From: Lutjanus erythropterus
Lineage: Eukaryota > Chordata > Actinopteri > Lutjaniformes > Lutjanidae
DNA length: 64,000 bases
Assembly: GCA_020091685.1 (NCBI GenBank)
Contig: CM034607.1
Coordinates: 13,940,884-14,004,883 of the forward strand
Direction: 5' to 3'
The notes beneath the pieces are model-generated. The model was not told the DNA's origin. It worked only from the letters and a program-made list of their open reading frames with translations, and did no database searches. Numbering within the stretch: position 1 is the first letter of the stretch; every line of letters begins with the position of its first letter. Below, one piece after another: positions 23,246-41,856 of this stretch. The translations under genes and the position numbers were made by a program.

Positions 23246-24224
23246 GTCAAAGTGGAGAAATCTTTGTTAATAACACAAAGACTTGCAAAGAAAAGGCTTT
23301 TGGTGAATGAATAGTGACAAATTTGGTCTATCTGGTCTGGCTAAATGTTTCTGTTCCATAACTTACTGCTCAGCATGTCCTTGATTCTTGTTACAACATC
23401 CCAGAAATGTCATATCTGTTGATTTTATGGTCATTCTGGAATCACTTTTTATTTGAAATTCCAACTTCTGTTCAAATGTGGTGAAAAGAAATGAAATATT
23501 CAGTCCTGTAATGATATTATTATAAAATGAATTAGAATGATTTATGATGTTGGTCCCAAAATCGAGAAAAATAGCAAGGAATGTTGTACACACAACACCA
23601 AATTATCTAAGAAAATGTGTGGAATCATTTTGACACCACAGTGTGAATAACTGTGGATAGAGAAGGCGGCTTGGTGCATTTTAAAAATGCAACTATTTTA
23701 CAGTAACATCACCGCAACATCAAATGTGAACTCGACTCACCTGGTAGCTTGCGAGCTTGCTGGTGAGGCAGGGACAGCAACACGAATGAACAAACAGCTT
23801 CAGTGTTGGGGTGAGCATGTTAATCAGTCACCTGCAGGACAGAGAGGTGTGCTCCTGAGAGCAGTGCCAGGTGAGGTGATTAGCACAGCTGGTGCTTATT
23901 GGCTAATTATGCTCTCCAATTAAATGCAGCAGTGTGCTCAACCTCAAATGACTGCTGCTCACCAGGACAGATGGTCATGTTGGCCCATTGGATTTTGTTT
24001 GCTGAATGACTGGAAATATTGTTTGTGGATTGTGTTGTGAAACTTAAAGGTCCAGTGTGTACAGTGTGTATTACACGTTAGCTAATTCTTTCAGCCCTAA
24101 TGCTCATCAAAATAAAAGAAAAAGCATGAAACTTCATTAACATTTATCATCAGTAATGAACAATAACGATCTGCCTGATATAATTTCTTCAAGCAGTTTT
24201 GTTGTTTTGCTGAATGTGTTGGAT
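23246..24224. other. No gene recognised
   Basis: Non-coding, AT-rich. A fragment TTAAAGGTCCAGTGTGTACA at about 24045 looks like the end of a MITE but the body does not follow. Confidence 0.4.
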
Positions 24225-24815
24225 TGAGGCATCCTAGTGGATTCCAAGGCATTCACAAGCCAGGTGAGATGTGTAATCCTTCCAGCAGGTTCTGGTTCTA
24301 CCCTGGGTTCTCCTCGCAGTGGGACATGCCTGGAAAACCTCCAAAGGAAGGTATCCTAATCAGCTGCCCAAACCACCTCAGCTGGCTCCTTTCGACGTGA
24401 AGAAGCAGCGGTTCTATTCCGAGCTCCTTTCAGATGTTTGAGCTCCTCACCCTGTCTCTAAGGCTGAACCCACACACCCCACATAGGAAACACATACCAG
24501 CCACTTGTGTCCACAGTCTCATTCTTACAGTCACTGCCCAAAGTTCATGACTATGAGGGTCAGAACATAGATTGACCGCTAAATTAAAAGCTTTGCCTTA
24601 CAGCTCAGCTCCCTCCTCACCATGACGGTCTGGTACAACACCTGCATTACTGCTGATGCTACACTGGGATGCCTGTTGATCTTGCGCTCAATTTTTACTA
24701 ATACTCATCAACAAAACTCCAACATGCTTTGCCTCCTTCACTTGGGGCAGCAACTCACTCCCTAACCGGAGGGAGAACTCCTTACTTTTCTGTCAGAAAA
24801 CCATGGCCTGAGACA
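24225..24815 (-). mobile_element. Decayed non-LTR retrotransposon (LINE) fragment
   Basis: On the minus strand the conceptual translation, broken by many stops, retains the 3' portion of a fish LINE polyprotein after the reverse transcriptase core: a VLYQTVMVRRELSCKAKLL-like stretch, a GYLPLEVFQACPTARRTQGR-like stretch, and a TCWKDYTSHLACECLGI-like C-terminal module corresponding to the GRPRTRW.DYVSRLAWE motif of intact copies. About 590 bp remain, with no 5' part and no visible tail. The clade (Rex1/Babar or a relative) is not certain. Confidence 0.7.
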
Positions 24816-24824
24816 TATACTCAC

Positions 24825-25336
24825 ACCTGTAATTCTGTTCATCCATCGAAATCGTTTTAGTGTGAGCTGCTGACTTTTGGAGATATCAGCCATAAATATG
24901 TCTGCCTTCTCTCAGATATAATGGAACTAAATTGCCCGCCTTGTGGTGCTCAAAGCAGCAAAAAAAATTACATCTGAGAAACTCAAAAGCAATGTCTCTT
25001 TTAAGAAATTCTGACCTGATTACTGAAGATAATCCACAGACTTGTGAGCTGTTTCATGTAGGAACCTTTTCTTTCATGATTTTTGGAAAGAGACATTGCT
25101 TCTGAGTTTTTTATTTATTTATTTATTTTCACTTTTTTTCAAGTTTTTTTGGAGGGGCTTTAAGCACCATAAGCCATGTGCCATCTAGTTCCATTATATT
25201 CGAGAGAGGGCAGACATCTCAGCATCTCCAAAACTCGACAACTCATAACAAAACAAATGAGATGGATAAATAGCACTACAGGCCAGAATAAAAATATGCA
25301 TTCTTTTAATTCCCAGCGAACTATCCCTTTAAGGTT
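24825..25336 (+). mobile_element. MITE family F2, copy 1
   Basis: Runs from ACACCTGTAATTCTGTTCAT, through TGGAGATATCAGCCATAAAT and ATGTCTGCCTTCTCTCAGAT, to a reversed set of the same modules and a GCGAACTATCCCTTTAA end. The sequence is partly self-complementary (AATGTCTCTTTTAAGAAATTC near 24992 opposite GGAAAGAGACATTGCTTCT near 25085). The same family supplies 59930-60240. The terminal CCCTTTAA fits a TTAA target. Confidence 0.7.
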
Positions 25337-26866
25337 AGCTGTAATGGAAAGACGCACAATTCGCATTATATTTGGAACCATTTCAAAAAGTTGCATTGAA
25401 TTTACTCAACAGTTGAATGGAAATAAAACTAATAATGCCCCAGCATGCATCTCCCGCATTGGGAATTTTTCATAAACCTCCATCCAGCCATCAGATTCCA
25501 GTCAGTCTCATTTTCCAGCATGACAGCTTGAGGTGTTTTATATGGAAAGTCATACTCACAGACCTGAAATGTCTAGCCTGCATAATAGGACATCCAGACC
25601 CCTTACAATCACATTGACTGGTGTGAGAGGTGCTTGCAGTGGGCGGATAATAAATGACTTGCTGAAGACATAAAGCCTTTGAGCTGGTGTCTAGATTTAT
25701 GCTGTGATATTAGCTCAGATATCATGCTTTTAGAGTTAGATAGATGGCCTGCTGGGGAGACATGCGTCATCAGAGAAGTGCTTTGCTCTAATCAATGTAT
25801 GGTGGTGTGTGTTTTGTCACTCCAAGGTTTTGATGTGACACACGCGCGGTCGGATCATGCTTGGCAGCGGCGAGCGGTGATATCCCGTCCAGTGCAGCTG
25901 GTGTGCAGCCTCCAGGCAGCCCTGTGCTCTGGGAGGGAAGCCTGGTTTGATTTTATTCCAGGGCAAACCAGGACTTTCACATTCCTGCTTTTCAATTGGA
26001 ATTAACGTATTTGTTACTGCCTGGGAGACTGATATAAATATATTCTTACATATGTGCGTTTGGAGGAAAAGGCCTTGGAATAATGAAGTCTAAGGTGAGG
26101 TGCCGTTTGCCCTCAGGGGCTAGCCAGTGTAATATTACATGACACTTTTTTTTTTTCTTCCCCCTCTCCCACTCATTCTCCTCGCTCCATCTTCAAGTGA
26201 GGCCGTTCCAAGCTGGAAAGTTCTGCCGCTGTTACATAAACTCCAGCTCCAGAACGGCTGCGGGGTCAGGAAAAAAAAGGGGAAGAAACGGAGGGAGAAA
26301 AACAAGACGAAAAGTTGAGCGTATTGTGGGAAAATGAGGCGCAAAGATAAAGAGGATCTGGAACGGGTAAAACCTGTATCATCAGGAACGTCTAAAAACT
26401 CCTCTTCATCAGATCCCGCAGAAAAGAGGAAGAACAAAAGAGCAGGAGGAAATTGGAAGCAGAGTGAAGGCAGCTTAGCAGCTCACCATCCAAAAAGCCT
26501 GGAAGAAAGGGAGGGAGGAAAAACTAAAAACAAGGCATTAAATGGCTCAGCGGCGTCCAGGGCTCCGGCTGAAACCCTCCATGCAACCGGCCAGGTCACC
26601 GCTGATACAGAAAAGAGACCCGGCTTTGGACCAATTTCAGCCTGACATGTCTTCCTGTTGAAAAGATGTTTTCTTTGTTAACACGAATCCCTAGCGACAC
26701 TGGTGATCCAGGGTTTTATAGCTGGAGCTGATCCATGCTTTTATTTTGAAGCTTGGAGAGACGTGCTTTACTAGATTTGTTTCTCATTTCGCCCTTCCTG
26801 TCAACACTCCTGATGACCCAAACATAATTTCAGGAGGCCTTAAAACTTTCTCACTGTCTATTGCAT
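25337..26866. other. Repeat-free stretch, no recognised exon
   Basis: Mostly free of dispersed repeats. 25,640-26,110 mixes AT-rich and GC-rich blocks. 26,170-26,645 is purine-rich and holds an open frame of 103 codons (26334-26645) rich in Lys, Ser and Glu, and an overlapping antisense frame of 100 codons. Neither resembles a family I know, and low complexity favours open frames. It could be regulatory DNA. Confidence 0.35.
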
Positions 26867-26867
26867 T

Positions 26868-27730
26868 TACACTCTTAGAAATAAGGATTCATCCTTCCTG
26901 AAGGGCTAAGGTTCTATCCAGAACCATATGCTTCTGAAAAACCCATTTTTGAAGAGAGGGTTCCTAAGACGAAGGTTTCTATTAAGAACTTTTTTCATCT
27001 CAAGAGCCTTTTTCGGATGAAAGAGTTCAAGGGTCGTTGAAGGCATGAGTGTTAGAAGATCCTCACCCTCAAATATTCAAATGTTATTTTTCATGTTTCA
27101 AATGGTAATTTAAATGCAGATGTATATGGAAACCCCTTAATCAATTCATCTTACATGTGTTCTTGTGTTTTAGCCTCACCTGTAGAGTTCACTATGGTTC
27201 CTTTATGAACCCACAGAAAACAAGAGGGTTAACAGTGAAACCCTTACGAAAAAGTCTTTTTTTAGATTCCCTTTGGTGGGTTGTAGATAAATCCCATAGA
27301 ATATAAACAGGATGGGTTCTAGACAAAACACCTGGTATATAAAAGGGTTCTCAGTAGAACTTCCTGGTTGTGTTCTTGATAAAACCCATGGAATATAACC
27401 TGCACTCTCGGTAGAACCCCTTGGATGGGTTGTTGTTGGCACCCCTAGAAGGTGGAAAGATTCTGCATAGAGCCCCCAGAGAGGATTCTGGGTGGAACCA
27501 TTACACCATAGAAGGGTTCTCTGTAGAACCTCTCATAGGAGGTTGCAGGTGGAACCTTTTACAGATGTTTCTATAACCCTTTATGTTGGTTTCTAGATAG
27601 AAATTCCTGAAAGAATTCCAGGTGGAACCTTTATAAAGGGTTCTATCAGGAATCAAAAAGGGTTATCCTAAGGGAACGAGCCAAAGAACCCTAAATGGTT
27701 CTGGTTAGCACCTCTATCTCTCACAGTGTA
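26868..27730. mobile_element. Non-autonomous DNA element with internal GGTTCT/AGAACC repeats
   Basis: Starts TACACTCTTAGAAATAAGG and ends ATCTCTCACAGTGTA, diverged inverted termini. Between them about 20 irregularly spaced copies of GGGTTCT, TAGAACC and GGAACC lie in both orientations, most densely from 27210 to 27710. The terminus resembles a common fish MITE (ACTCTTAAAAATAAAGGTTC). No transposase. The internal repeats suggest growth by slippage or repeated gene-conversion-like events. Confidence 0.65.
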
Positions 27731-29559
27731 TGGCCCATGCTAAATGGCTGAGCAAAGCATGAGTTATTAGATTTATAGGAAGTGCTGAACAGTTTGTCTG
27801 GAAGTGGGTGATGATTCATATTCCAAATGGCTTGCAGATGCTGTAGCAGATTTCAGTGGGTACATACTGTGACTGAATAACAAATCAAGTCATAATTACC
27901 TCTCAAAACCACATCCACGTATATTTACTGAGGTGTTTATGCACGTAAATCCCACGAACATCCCCTCAAACCGCCAAAATCACACTTTCACTCAGAACAA
28001 CAGGACAAGTGTGGAGCCTGTGAATTATGTAAGTGCTCCCGTGTTCATGTGAGCATCTTTTCAGGTGCGCACCAGAGACACGCTCATTAAATCAACCACT
28101 TCTTCCCACCGCTTCACTGCCTGGGAACATTATTTAGTCTGTCTGGGCATTTCACCATGAACACACTTGTTTGCTGACTCACTGCATTCTCTTCTGCAAA
28201 GAGCGCTGTCCATCCTGCTGTCATCTCCCCTCTTTCCACTGACCAGACACAAAACACACACTCCGGAAACCTCTAGAAATCCCGGGTGACTGCGTCTTCA
28301 GTCAGCCCTTACCTCACCTGAGAGACAGCACGTTTCCCATCAGAGGCAGAGACGTTCCCAAAACTACCACACATCCTTTCTTTGATTTAGAGACTGCTGG
28401 CTCTCTTCAAGCACATCAGCAAAACATTAACAAGACGAAGAAAATGAGGGAAAAAAAGATGAAACAATGACAAAGGACTGAGAAAATAAAGTGGGAAAAC
28501 TGAGAGAAACAGTGGATGGAAATGGATGGAGTGGAGGTAGAAGAAAGGGATGCGATATTCAATAAGTGCAGGTCAATACCAGGCTGTGCGCTGGGCTTTA
28601 CTGTCACAGCGTGCCTTTCACCATTTGTTTCCCATAAAGGCCACATGGAAACGTTTAGCTGGCTTAAAGCAGATCGGCGCACGTTGTCTCGGGCCCGTAA
28701 CATTTGCTACTTGTTTTCCAGGTCTGTCCTAATAAAGTTTTCTGAAAAATATAGGCAGCTGCAATAAATAACATAAATGATAATAACAAAATAAAATATA
28801 AAGACAACGCACGTGCCGATGGGAGACACCAAACTGCGTCTGAGATATGAGTAATGGCAGGAAATGTTCGTCTCCAAGAGCATATGTGTTCACAACAACT
28901 GTGAGAGAGAAAAAGGGGAGGGCATGCCTCCTTTACCTTTTCTAAAGTCAAATTCAAGCATGTTTCAAGGTGCATTTTCAAGCTTTTCCAGCACCTTAGA
29001 GCTGTGGTGAATGACCTCTATGTATTTATATATACATACTGGATATATACTCAGTGACTATTTAATTCCTTAATCACATTAAATCAGGTGTTATTGTGCT
29101 ATAAACAACAAAACTTATGTTATGTGAGAGCATTTTACATTTCTGACAAATTAAAGGAAAACACAAGTGTTTCATGTTTCAAAAATGCATACTAGAGAGC
29201 GTTAATTTCAATAAGATCTTCACTGCTTTACTACATAGCTTGCACCAGAATGTGAGTAGTAGATCTACCTGAAACACACTTAAAAAAAAATCTAGTAGGC
29301 TATAATGAAAAATGTTATATACATTCTGCTGGCTGCGATCCATGCAGAGGGGAAGCCATAACAGATATTGCAGATATTTCCTATGATTCAGCAAGAAATG
29401 ATGACAGGACAGGAATCTGTAGTTGTACATAACATCTGTTAAGCATGGCCAGTGTTAGGCGCTAGTTGGTTAGCTATGCATTGGTCTGATGTTTGCTTCA
29501 TTTCCAGTGACAGGAAGCTATTTATTAGCCATGCCATTTAAAGGTAAAGTTAGCATTTA
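27731..29559. other. No gene recognised; repeat-poor block 28,020-28,740
   Basis: I see neither dispersed repeats nor splice-flanked coding sequence in 28,020-28,740, which could be conserved non-coding DNA. Remaining sequence is AT-rich and unremarkable. Confidence 0.35.
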
Positions 29560-30055
29560 CACTGGATATCCCATAAACTGTGCTCCAATAACAGTTGAGC
29601 AAGTTTGGGACCTCAGTCACCTTTTTCCTTTACTGTTTATCTACTTAAATAGGATTAAAGGATGTTGCTGGGGTACCTGTAAATACCAGATATAGTCCCA
29701 TCTTAAGTTAACTAATGTTGGCAAAATGCCAGCTAACTAGGTGACCAACAATTAACGTAGACTAGGTAGCTAGTTAGCTGGTGTTTTGCTAACATAAGCT
29801 GTTACATGTTACTATCTAGCTAACAATTGACATAGGCTAGATTAGCTAGCTAATTATCTACTGTTTTGCTACAGAGCAAAACACAACCTAAATAGCTAGC
29901 TAACAATTGATGAAGATTAGCTTTCTTTTTAACATAGATAAGCCTATGCATGCACAGGGCATACCTAAGTACAGGAAAAGAGAAAGTTGATCAATGTCCC
30001 AAAAGGGGCTGGACTTAGGAAGGGTCAAATGTATCAGTCCCTCTTGAGAACCGAC
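29560..30055. repeat. GCTAGC-rich dispersed repeat family G, copy 1
   Basis: Contains GTTAACTAATGTTGGCAAAA, many TAGCTAGCTAAC modules and an end block CTAAGTACAGGAAAAGAGAA then AGTTGATCAATGTCCC. All three occur again at 62330-62690. 29712-29747 and about 29767-29805 form an inverted repeat (CCAGCTAACTA / TAGTTAGCTGG). Confidence 0.65.
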
Positions 30056-30554
30056 TATCATTTACTGTAGGCTGTGAGCCAGCTAAACAAACTTACAGCC
30101 AGCTTTAGTGTAACATTAGCCTTTTTGAAACTTCCCTACTACGGCTTAAAATTAATGGGCTCAAAAGCACAGATTCTGCCATGGTGAGAACATGTGTGTC
30201 CTTTTTACAAACTTTACAGGAGGCTTGTGGATTTGGTCCTTCTTTCAACCCTGATTTGTATTTTTCATTTTCGAGCCAACACTCATTGTTATGGGCACCC
30301 AGCATGATGTCGCCTGCTGTCACTCACTGGTCCATTCAGGGCGCACATAAAAAATCTGACAGACTTGCAGACTGCAAGTGAGGCTTTACACTGATCAGAA
30401 AAATAAACACATGAACACACATCAAAATGACAAGAGGTACCTGAAACGACACAACACATTTATTTGGCAAGTGCTGTGCATGATGTTTATGTTTTAATTT
30501 GGTCCACGTCCCATCTACTGTATGAACTCTGGGGAGGGATAATTTGTGACCTAT
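30056..30554. other. No gene recognised
   Basis: No repeat or exon recognised. Confidence 0.4.
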
Positions 30555-30705
30555 ACTGCAGCCAGCCACCAGGGGGCCATCAAGATGTTTTGGCTTCATT
30601 TTTGGGGAGCTCTAATGTCATCCATTTCTAATACATTTGTCAATTGTACGAAGTCTGAGAGGGGGAAATAAACACAAGATGAAAATAGCATCTTCGAAGC
30701 AATAG
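30555..30705 (+). repeat. Dispersed repeat family A, copy 2
   Basis: Same order of blocks as 810-957: CTGCAGCCAGCCACCAGGGG, AAGATGTTTTGGCTTCATTT, GGGGAGCTCTAATGTCATCC and AGCATCTTCGAAGCAATAG. The two copies are diverged from each other. Confidence 0.7.
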
Positions 30706-31078
30706 TTCATGGCTTAGGGAGAGTCTTAAATGCCTCAACAACAACTTTTTCTATCCTTGTGTTTTCATTCTGCGACATCTGTAGTCCTGCGAAGGTAATA
30801 GGAATCACAGATGCACAGGTTACGAGGAGTGAAGTCATAATGCAGCATTAGTTAGTTTGCAGTCTTCATACTTTCTTGTTTAATGGGTAAAACTGTGAAA
30901 ACAATCAACACAAAAATCTCTTAAGACATATTGATGTAACTTTAAGTAGTGGGAGACAGAAAAGGAGCTTTGTGTTTGGACAAGGTCCTTCTAGTGTGTA
31001 TTAACACCTATTTGTGAGTACAGTGGCTGTAATAAATTCATCCTCACTTTGGCCTCCTCCTCATACGGCGTGTATGCG

Positions 31079-31115
<37 letters not shown>
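31079..31115. repeat. (TA)n(TG)n microsatellite
   Basis: Pure TA run passing directly into a pure TG run. Confidence 0.95.
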
Positions 31116-32304
31116 TTGTCAAGTCAAATTCCTGCGAGCATATGGCAGAGTAATACAGGTTTTCACAAATACACAAACCCAGCTGTCCATCCATCCCCCA
31201 GGTACAGGGCTCTAATTCTGCCAAGTCATTTACATTGAGCTTCTGCACAAAAACTATTTCCTGACCGCTTTCCATCCAACATCCACATCACAGGCCTACA
31301 GGGTGCACAGATATGTGCACGTAATGTGTTGAGAGCTCGCCTAATGACCCGCCAGGCTTATTGCACGCTGTCGGCCATCAGGGTGCTCCCACTTTTCCAC
31401 TCTTTATCCTTTTAAATGAGCACTACCCCAGACGGCAGTGGGCAGAGGCTTAAAGACAGTAAATAATACTAAGAAATCCCATCCTAATACATCTTCCCCG
31501 GGATTATAAAGTACAAAGACTGCATGTTGTCATCATTTGTCTAATCTCCAGCCAAATCAAAGCTAGAGTCCATATATTGGCACTGGCCACTCAGCTCAAC
31601 TACTAAGAATTGTCTCCTCTTCCCATATTCATAATCTGAAAATGACCCTTTTATTTATGTTTTCTGGCAGCTCGAGGCTTCACTCCCACAAATAATGGAA
31701 TGTATTTCCCCCACAATACCCATCTTTGGCCAAAAAATGCTAAAATGTACAGCTTCATAGTGAAAAGTTGCCTGCAGCTGAGGAAGGTAATGTACACACA
31801 GCATCCTCTGGTGGCTCTTTGGAGAACTTGACTTCAAGTGGCTGACAACTGTAAAAGCAGAAATGGGTTCATGTATTATCAGCTATAAAATAGGATGTGT
31901 AGAGCCTGAAGGTTTCCAGCAGCTAATAGCTGACAGATTTCTCCAAAAGGAAATCCCTATCTTACAATCTCATCCTCTAAAGTGCTTTCAGCAGACTCAC
32001 GAGTTTGTTACCAGTGTTATTGTTCTGTTACACAATAAAAGAAAAAAAAAAAAAAGACAAAGAATAAGAAAAACATGGCTAATGTTCTAGCGGTATCCAG
32101 ACCAGATTCCTGCTTCGAAAGCAAGACCAGGGATGATTTGTGCGTGTGTGTAAGTGAAAGACCGCCTGTGTTTCCAGTTATTGATGAGGTGTGCAGCGGC
32201 TCTAAATGAGAAGTTCTGTTCATTCCCTCTGGGTGATGTGAAGCCATTCACAGGTGTGACAACCAGAACCAAGCGCTGGCAAGTTTTAGCAAGCCTGTCC
32301 TTTT

Positions 32305-32307
<3 letters not shown>

Positions 32308-32338
<31 letters not shown>
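32308..32338. repeat. (CA)n microsatellite
   Basis: Uninterrupted CA run of about 31 bp. Confidence 0.95.
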
Positions 32339-32341
<3 letters not shown>

Positions 32342-32599
32342 ACCACAAGCACACAGATTACTTCCATGTACCCTGAACAAACATAAGAGAGGCATTAGGT
32401 CTGTTATTGTTTGCCTTCGCAGAGCGGCTGCGGTACTCCAAAGGAATAACGCTCCCACAGTACACCGAATCAGAACTGACAAGGTGGTATAGAGGACACA
32501 GAGTGTGTGTGTGACCAGTTAAAACTGTTCCAGGTTGCCCAACACGCAAGTTATAAAGTGTCGAGTCTCTCCACTCTCACTAAACACATGAGACAAGCA

Positions 32600-33824
32600 T
32601 CATATTAAATATGCCGCTTTTATTTGACATATCCATCTACATAAATTAACATGCCACATAATTGGCAGCAATATAGTGATTTCTTAAAAAAAAAAAAAGA
32701 AAACCAAAAAGACAAACATAAAAACATTATGATGTAAGGTTTTCCAGCCTTGCACCCAAAAAAAATCTACACATGTACATGGCCAAATGAAAGGACATCA
32801 ATCATTCTTTCAAGAAACAGATAATAAAAGTGACGAATGGCAACAGATAAATGGTCAGAGGCATTCTCTTTTCTTCAACAGCAACAGCCATCATTTAGGC
32901 GCAGACCTACAACAACTTTTCCTTCAAACTGGAACCACATATCAGCTGAACAGACATCAGCTGTGCGTGATGGCTGTGTTGCTGAACTACTGCAGCATGC
33001 ATGCCTGTAATAACCACACAGACAACGATTCTGCTGCAGCGCTGCTACTGCCAGCCCAATTTGAGTTTGCAGGAGAGTTTTTAAGAGAAGAATTGTAACC
33101 TGAAAGCAGTAAGATTTGACCCCTCATTCAGAGAGAGAGAGGGAGAGCGAGAGGGAGGGAGGAACAGAGACAGAAAAAGAGAGCACAGAGCTGCCCTTCA
33201 CCCAAATTTTTCATGTCTGTGATGTATTCTACAGATACAGGCATAAGAGCTATAGTAAAAGGTGTCACGTTGCTGGTATGAACTCAATATGACTATGAAC
33301 AGATCATTTTAGCGGTCTATTTTTGCAGAGAACAGCACATGCCACGTGAAAACACATGCATGACCTGCGCTGCTTACGTGGGCTATGTGGCTGCTGCATC
33401 CTATTGATATGTGCGCCAAAATGAAAAGCAAGAGGTTCTGCCATGCACACATGTTGCTCATGCAAGCCAGTGTGACCTGGGCATGACAGATTCAAGGTAG
33501 CAGGGCTGTGTTATGGTGTTGTTTTGTGTTTCAATAGTGTACAGTGTGTCTTTTCTCAGAGAATCTCAACAGTCCTCTAATTCCTCGTATTCTTCTCCAA
33601 ACAATAAAGACACAAAAAAAGACAGGAGACGAAAATACTAGAAATTGAGAAGTGACAAGTTGCAAGGAAAGTAAACGCCCTTCAGGCTATTGAGATAGAC
33701 CACTCGTCTTATTGTTTTGAGTCCATTTATCCTTTCAGTCTGTATGTGAAGGTGTTCCTTGAGTGACTCATCCCTCCTCCGAATGAGACACAACAAGTTG
33801 AGGACAAGGGTCTTTTCATTTCCG
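32600..33824 (-). other. Probable trappc3 3' UTR
   Basis: Follows the trappc3 stop codon on the minus strand. The first AATAAA on that strand is 1.2 kb downstream, at 32619-32624, so the UTR most likely ends near 32600. It contains a GA-rich tract at 33129-33185. An earlier non-canonical poly(A) site cannot be ruled out. Confidence 0.5.
32619..32624 (-). promoter_or_regulatory. Candidate poly(A) signal AATAAA for trappc3
   Basis: TTTATT on the plus strand reads AATAAA on the minus strand. It is the first such hexamer I find after the trappc3 stop. Confidence 0.45.
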
Positions 33825-40885
<7,061 letters not shown>

Positions 40886-41028
40886 TGTGGACAGTGTTAC
40901 AGGCTTACACAGGTGGCGACTCGATATTAATCCTTTATTTATTTGATTCTGGCAAAGCAGTTATTTCCGTAATCGCTAGGGTAGTCATACACATCCACTA
41001 ACGCCAAACTAGCGAAATTAAAATAGAA

Positions 41029-41036
41029 ACTTCCGG
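41029..41036 (-). promoter_or_regulatory. ETS/GABP-type site CCGGAAGT
   Basis: ACTTCCGG on the plus strand, 144 bp upstream of the trappc3 start codon. This is the core bound by GABPA/ETS factors and is common in housekeeping promoters. Confidence 0.5.
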
Positions 41037-41327
41037 TCGTACTTCACACTAAAACAGTTTGTAGGAAAAAAAATCCCAAGCAATACAACGCACGGAGATA
41101 AACGAAAACAATGCATTTTAGAAAACAAATTAAGTACATAAAAACGATCTATTGTCGCTATCGTATACATGTATATAGAGTTCAATTTTTTACCGGTAAA
41201 ACACATTACAAACTTTATTGTGAAGACAAAATTATATCATTTCCGTTATTGCTTCGATAACTCTTTACTAGCCTGATGTTGCCAGTCAGATGTCTTGTCT
41301 TGAAGAGAACCCCAGAGCCGCGAAAGA

Positions 41328-41337
41328 TCTCGCGAGA
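41328..41337. promoter_or_regulatory. TCTCGCGAGA palindrome, copy 1
   Basis: A perfect 10-bp palindrome within AGATCTCGCGAGAGT. It is the CpG-containing element of CpG-rich housekeeping promoters, bound by BANP (and reported for Kaiso/ZBTB33) when unmethylated. It is 443 bp upstream of the trappc3 ATG. Confidence 0.7.
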
Positions 41338-41468
41338 GTGTTCCTTTTCACCCACACCATGATCTTAACCAAGTGCATGTTGTTTCTTAATCTACCCAGA
41401 TTTTAATTATGACGTTGTCATATTAGAAAGCATCAATTTTGTCAATTGATGATAGAAATGCGTACAGA

Positions 41469-41478
41469 TCTCGCGAGA
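41469..41478. promoter_or_regulatory. TCTCGCGAGA palindrome, copy 2
   Basis: A second perfect copy 141 bp from the first, with the same AGA..GAGAGT-like flanks (AGATCTCGCGAGAGTT). Two copies of a 10-bp motif this rich in CpG are very unlikely by chance in AT-rich fish DNA. Confidence 0.7.
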
Positions 41479-41813
41479 GTTGCGCAAATCAAGGGTTCCC
41501 TTTCAGGCAGGACGCAAGTATATCCAGCTGTCACATGCGCACACATTTCCTCGGCTACTATCGTCTTGGCGGGTACTTTATCGCCCTCCAGCGTCCCGGA
41601 GGGGAACAAAGGACTACAGTGAGACCTACTTCTCAAAAACCTCTTATGATTGACCACATGGTGGCAGTATGATTAATATATTGACAGCAAGACAAGCATG
41701 ACTACCTCATATTGTCTTTATAAAGCAGGAAAATATAGCTTTAAAATGTTTTTATATGTTATGTAGTGACTTTCCACACTTTCACAGCTGTATTTTAATC
41801 ACAATATGCTGTC

Positions 41814-41856
41814 GTGTGTGTGTGTGTGTGTGTGTGCGTGCATGCGTGCGTGCGTG
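41814..41856. repeat. (TG)n/(CG TG) microsatellite
   Basis: TG run ending in GCGTGCATGCGTGCGTGCGTG, in the presumed smap2 upstream region. Confidence 0.9.

Larger units (their letters stand above)
30706..32599. other. Non-coding; repeat-poor block 31,260-31,700
   Basis: 31,260-31,700 has no dispersed repeat or coding structure and might be conserved non-coding DNA. At 32033-32054 an AATAAAAG is followed at once by a 13-A run, which looks like the tail of an old retroposed copy, but no body was recognised upstream. Confidence 0.35.

Noticed and set aside
24045-24075. AAAGGTCCAGTGTGTA as a full MITE
   Set aside because: Only the terminal 16-20 bp match; the body and opposite end do not follow.
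26334-26645. 103-codon plus-strand open frame as a new gene
   Set aside because: Low complexity (Lys/Ser/Glu), no family resemblance, no clear splice or promoter context, and an equally long antisense frame from the same composition.
32033-32054. AATAAA plus poly(A) as the 3' end of a plus-strand gene
   Set aside because: The A run is encoded in the DNA, so it more likely marks an old retroposed tail; no upstream exon was found.
41439-41672. 77-codon frame between trappc3 and smap2
   Set aside because: It overlaps the TCTCGCGAGA element and has no family resemblance; probably chance in a GC-richer promoter.
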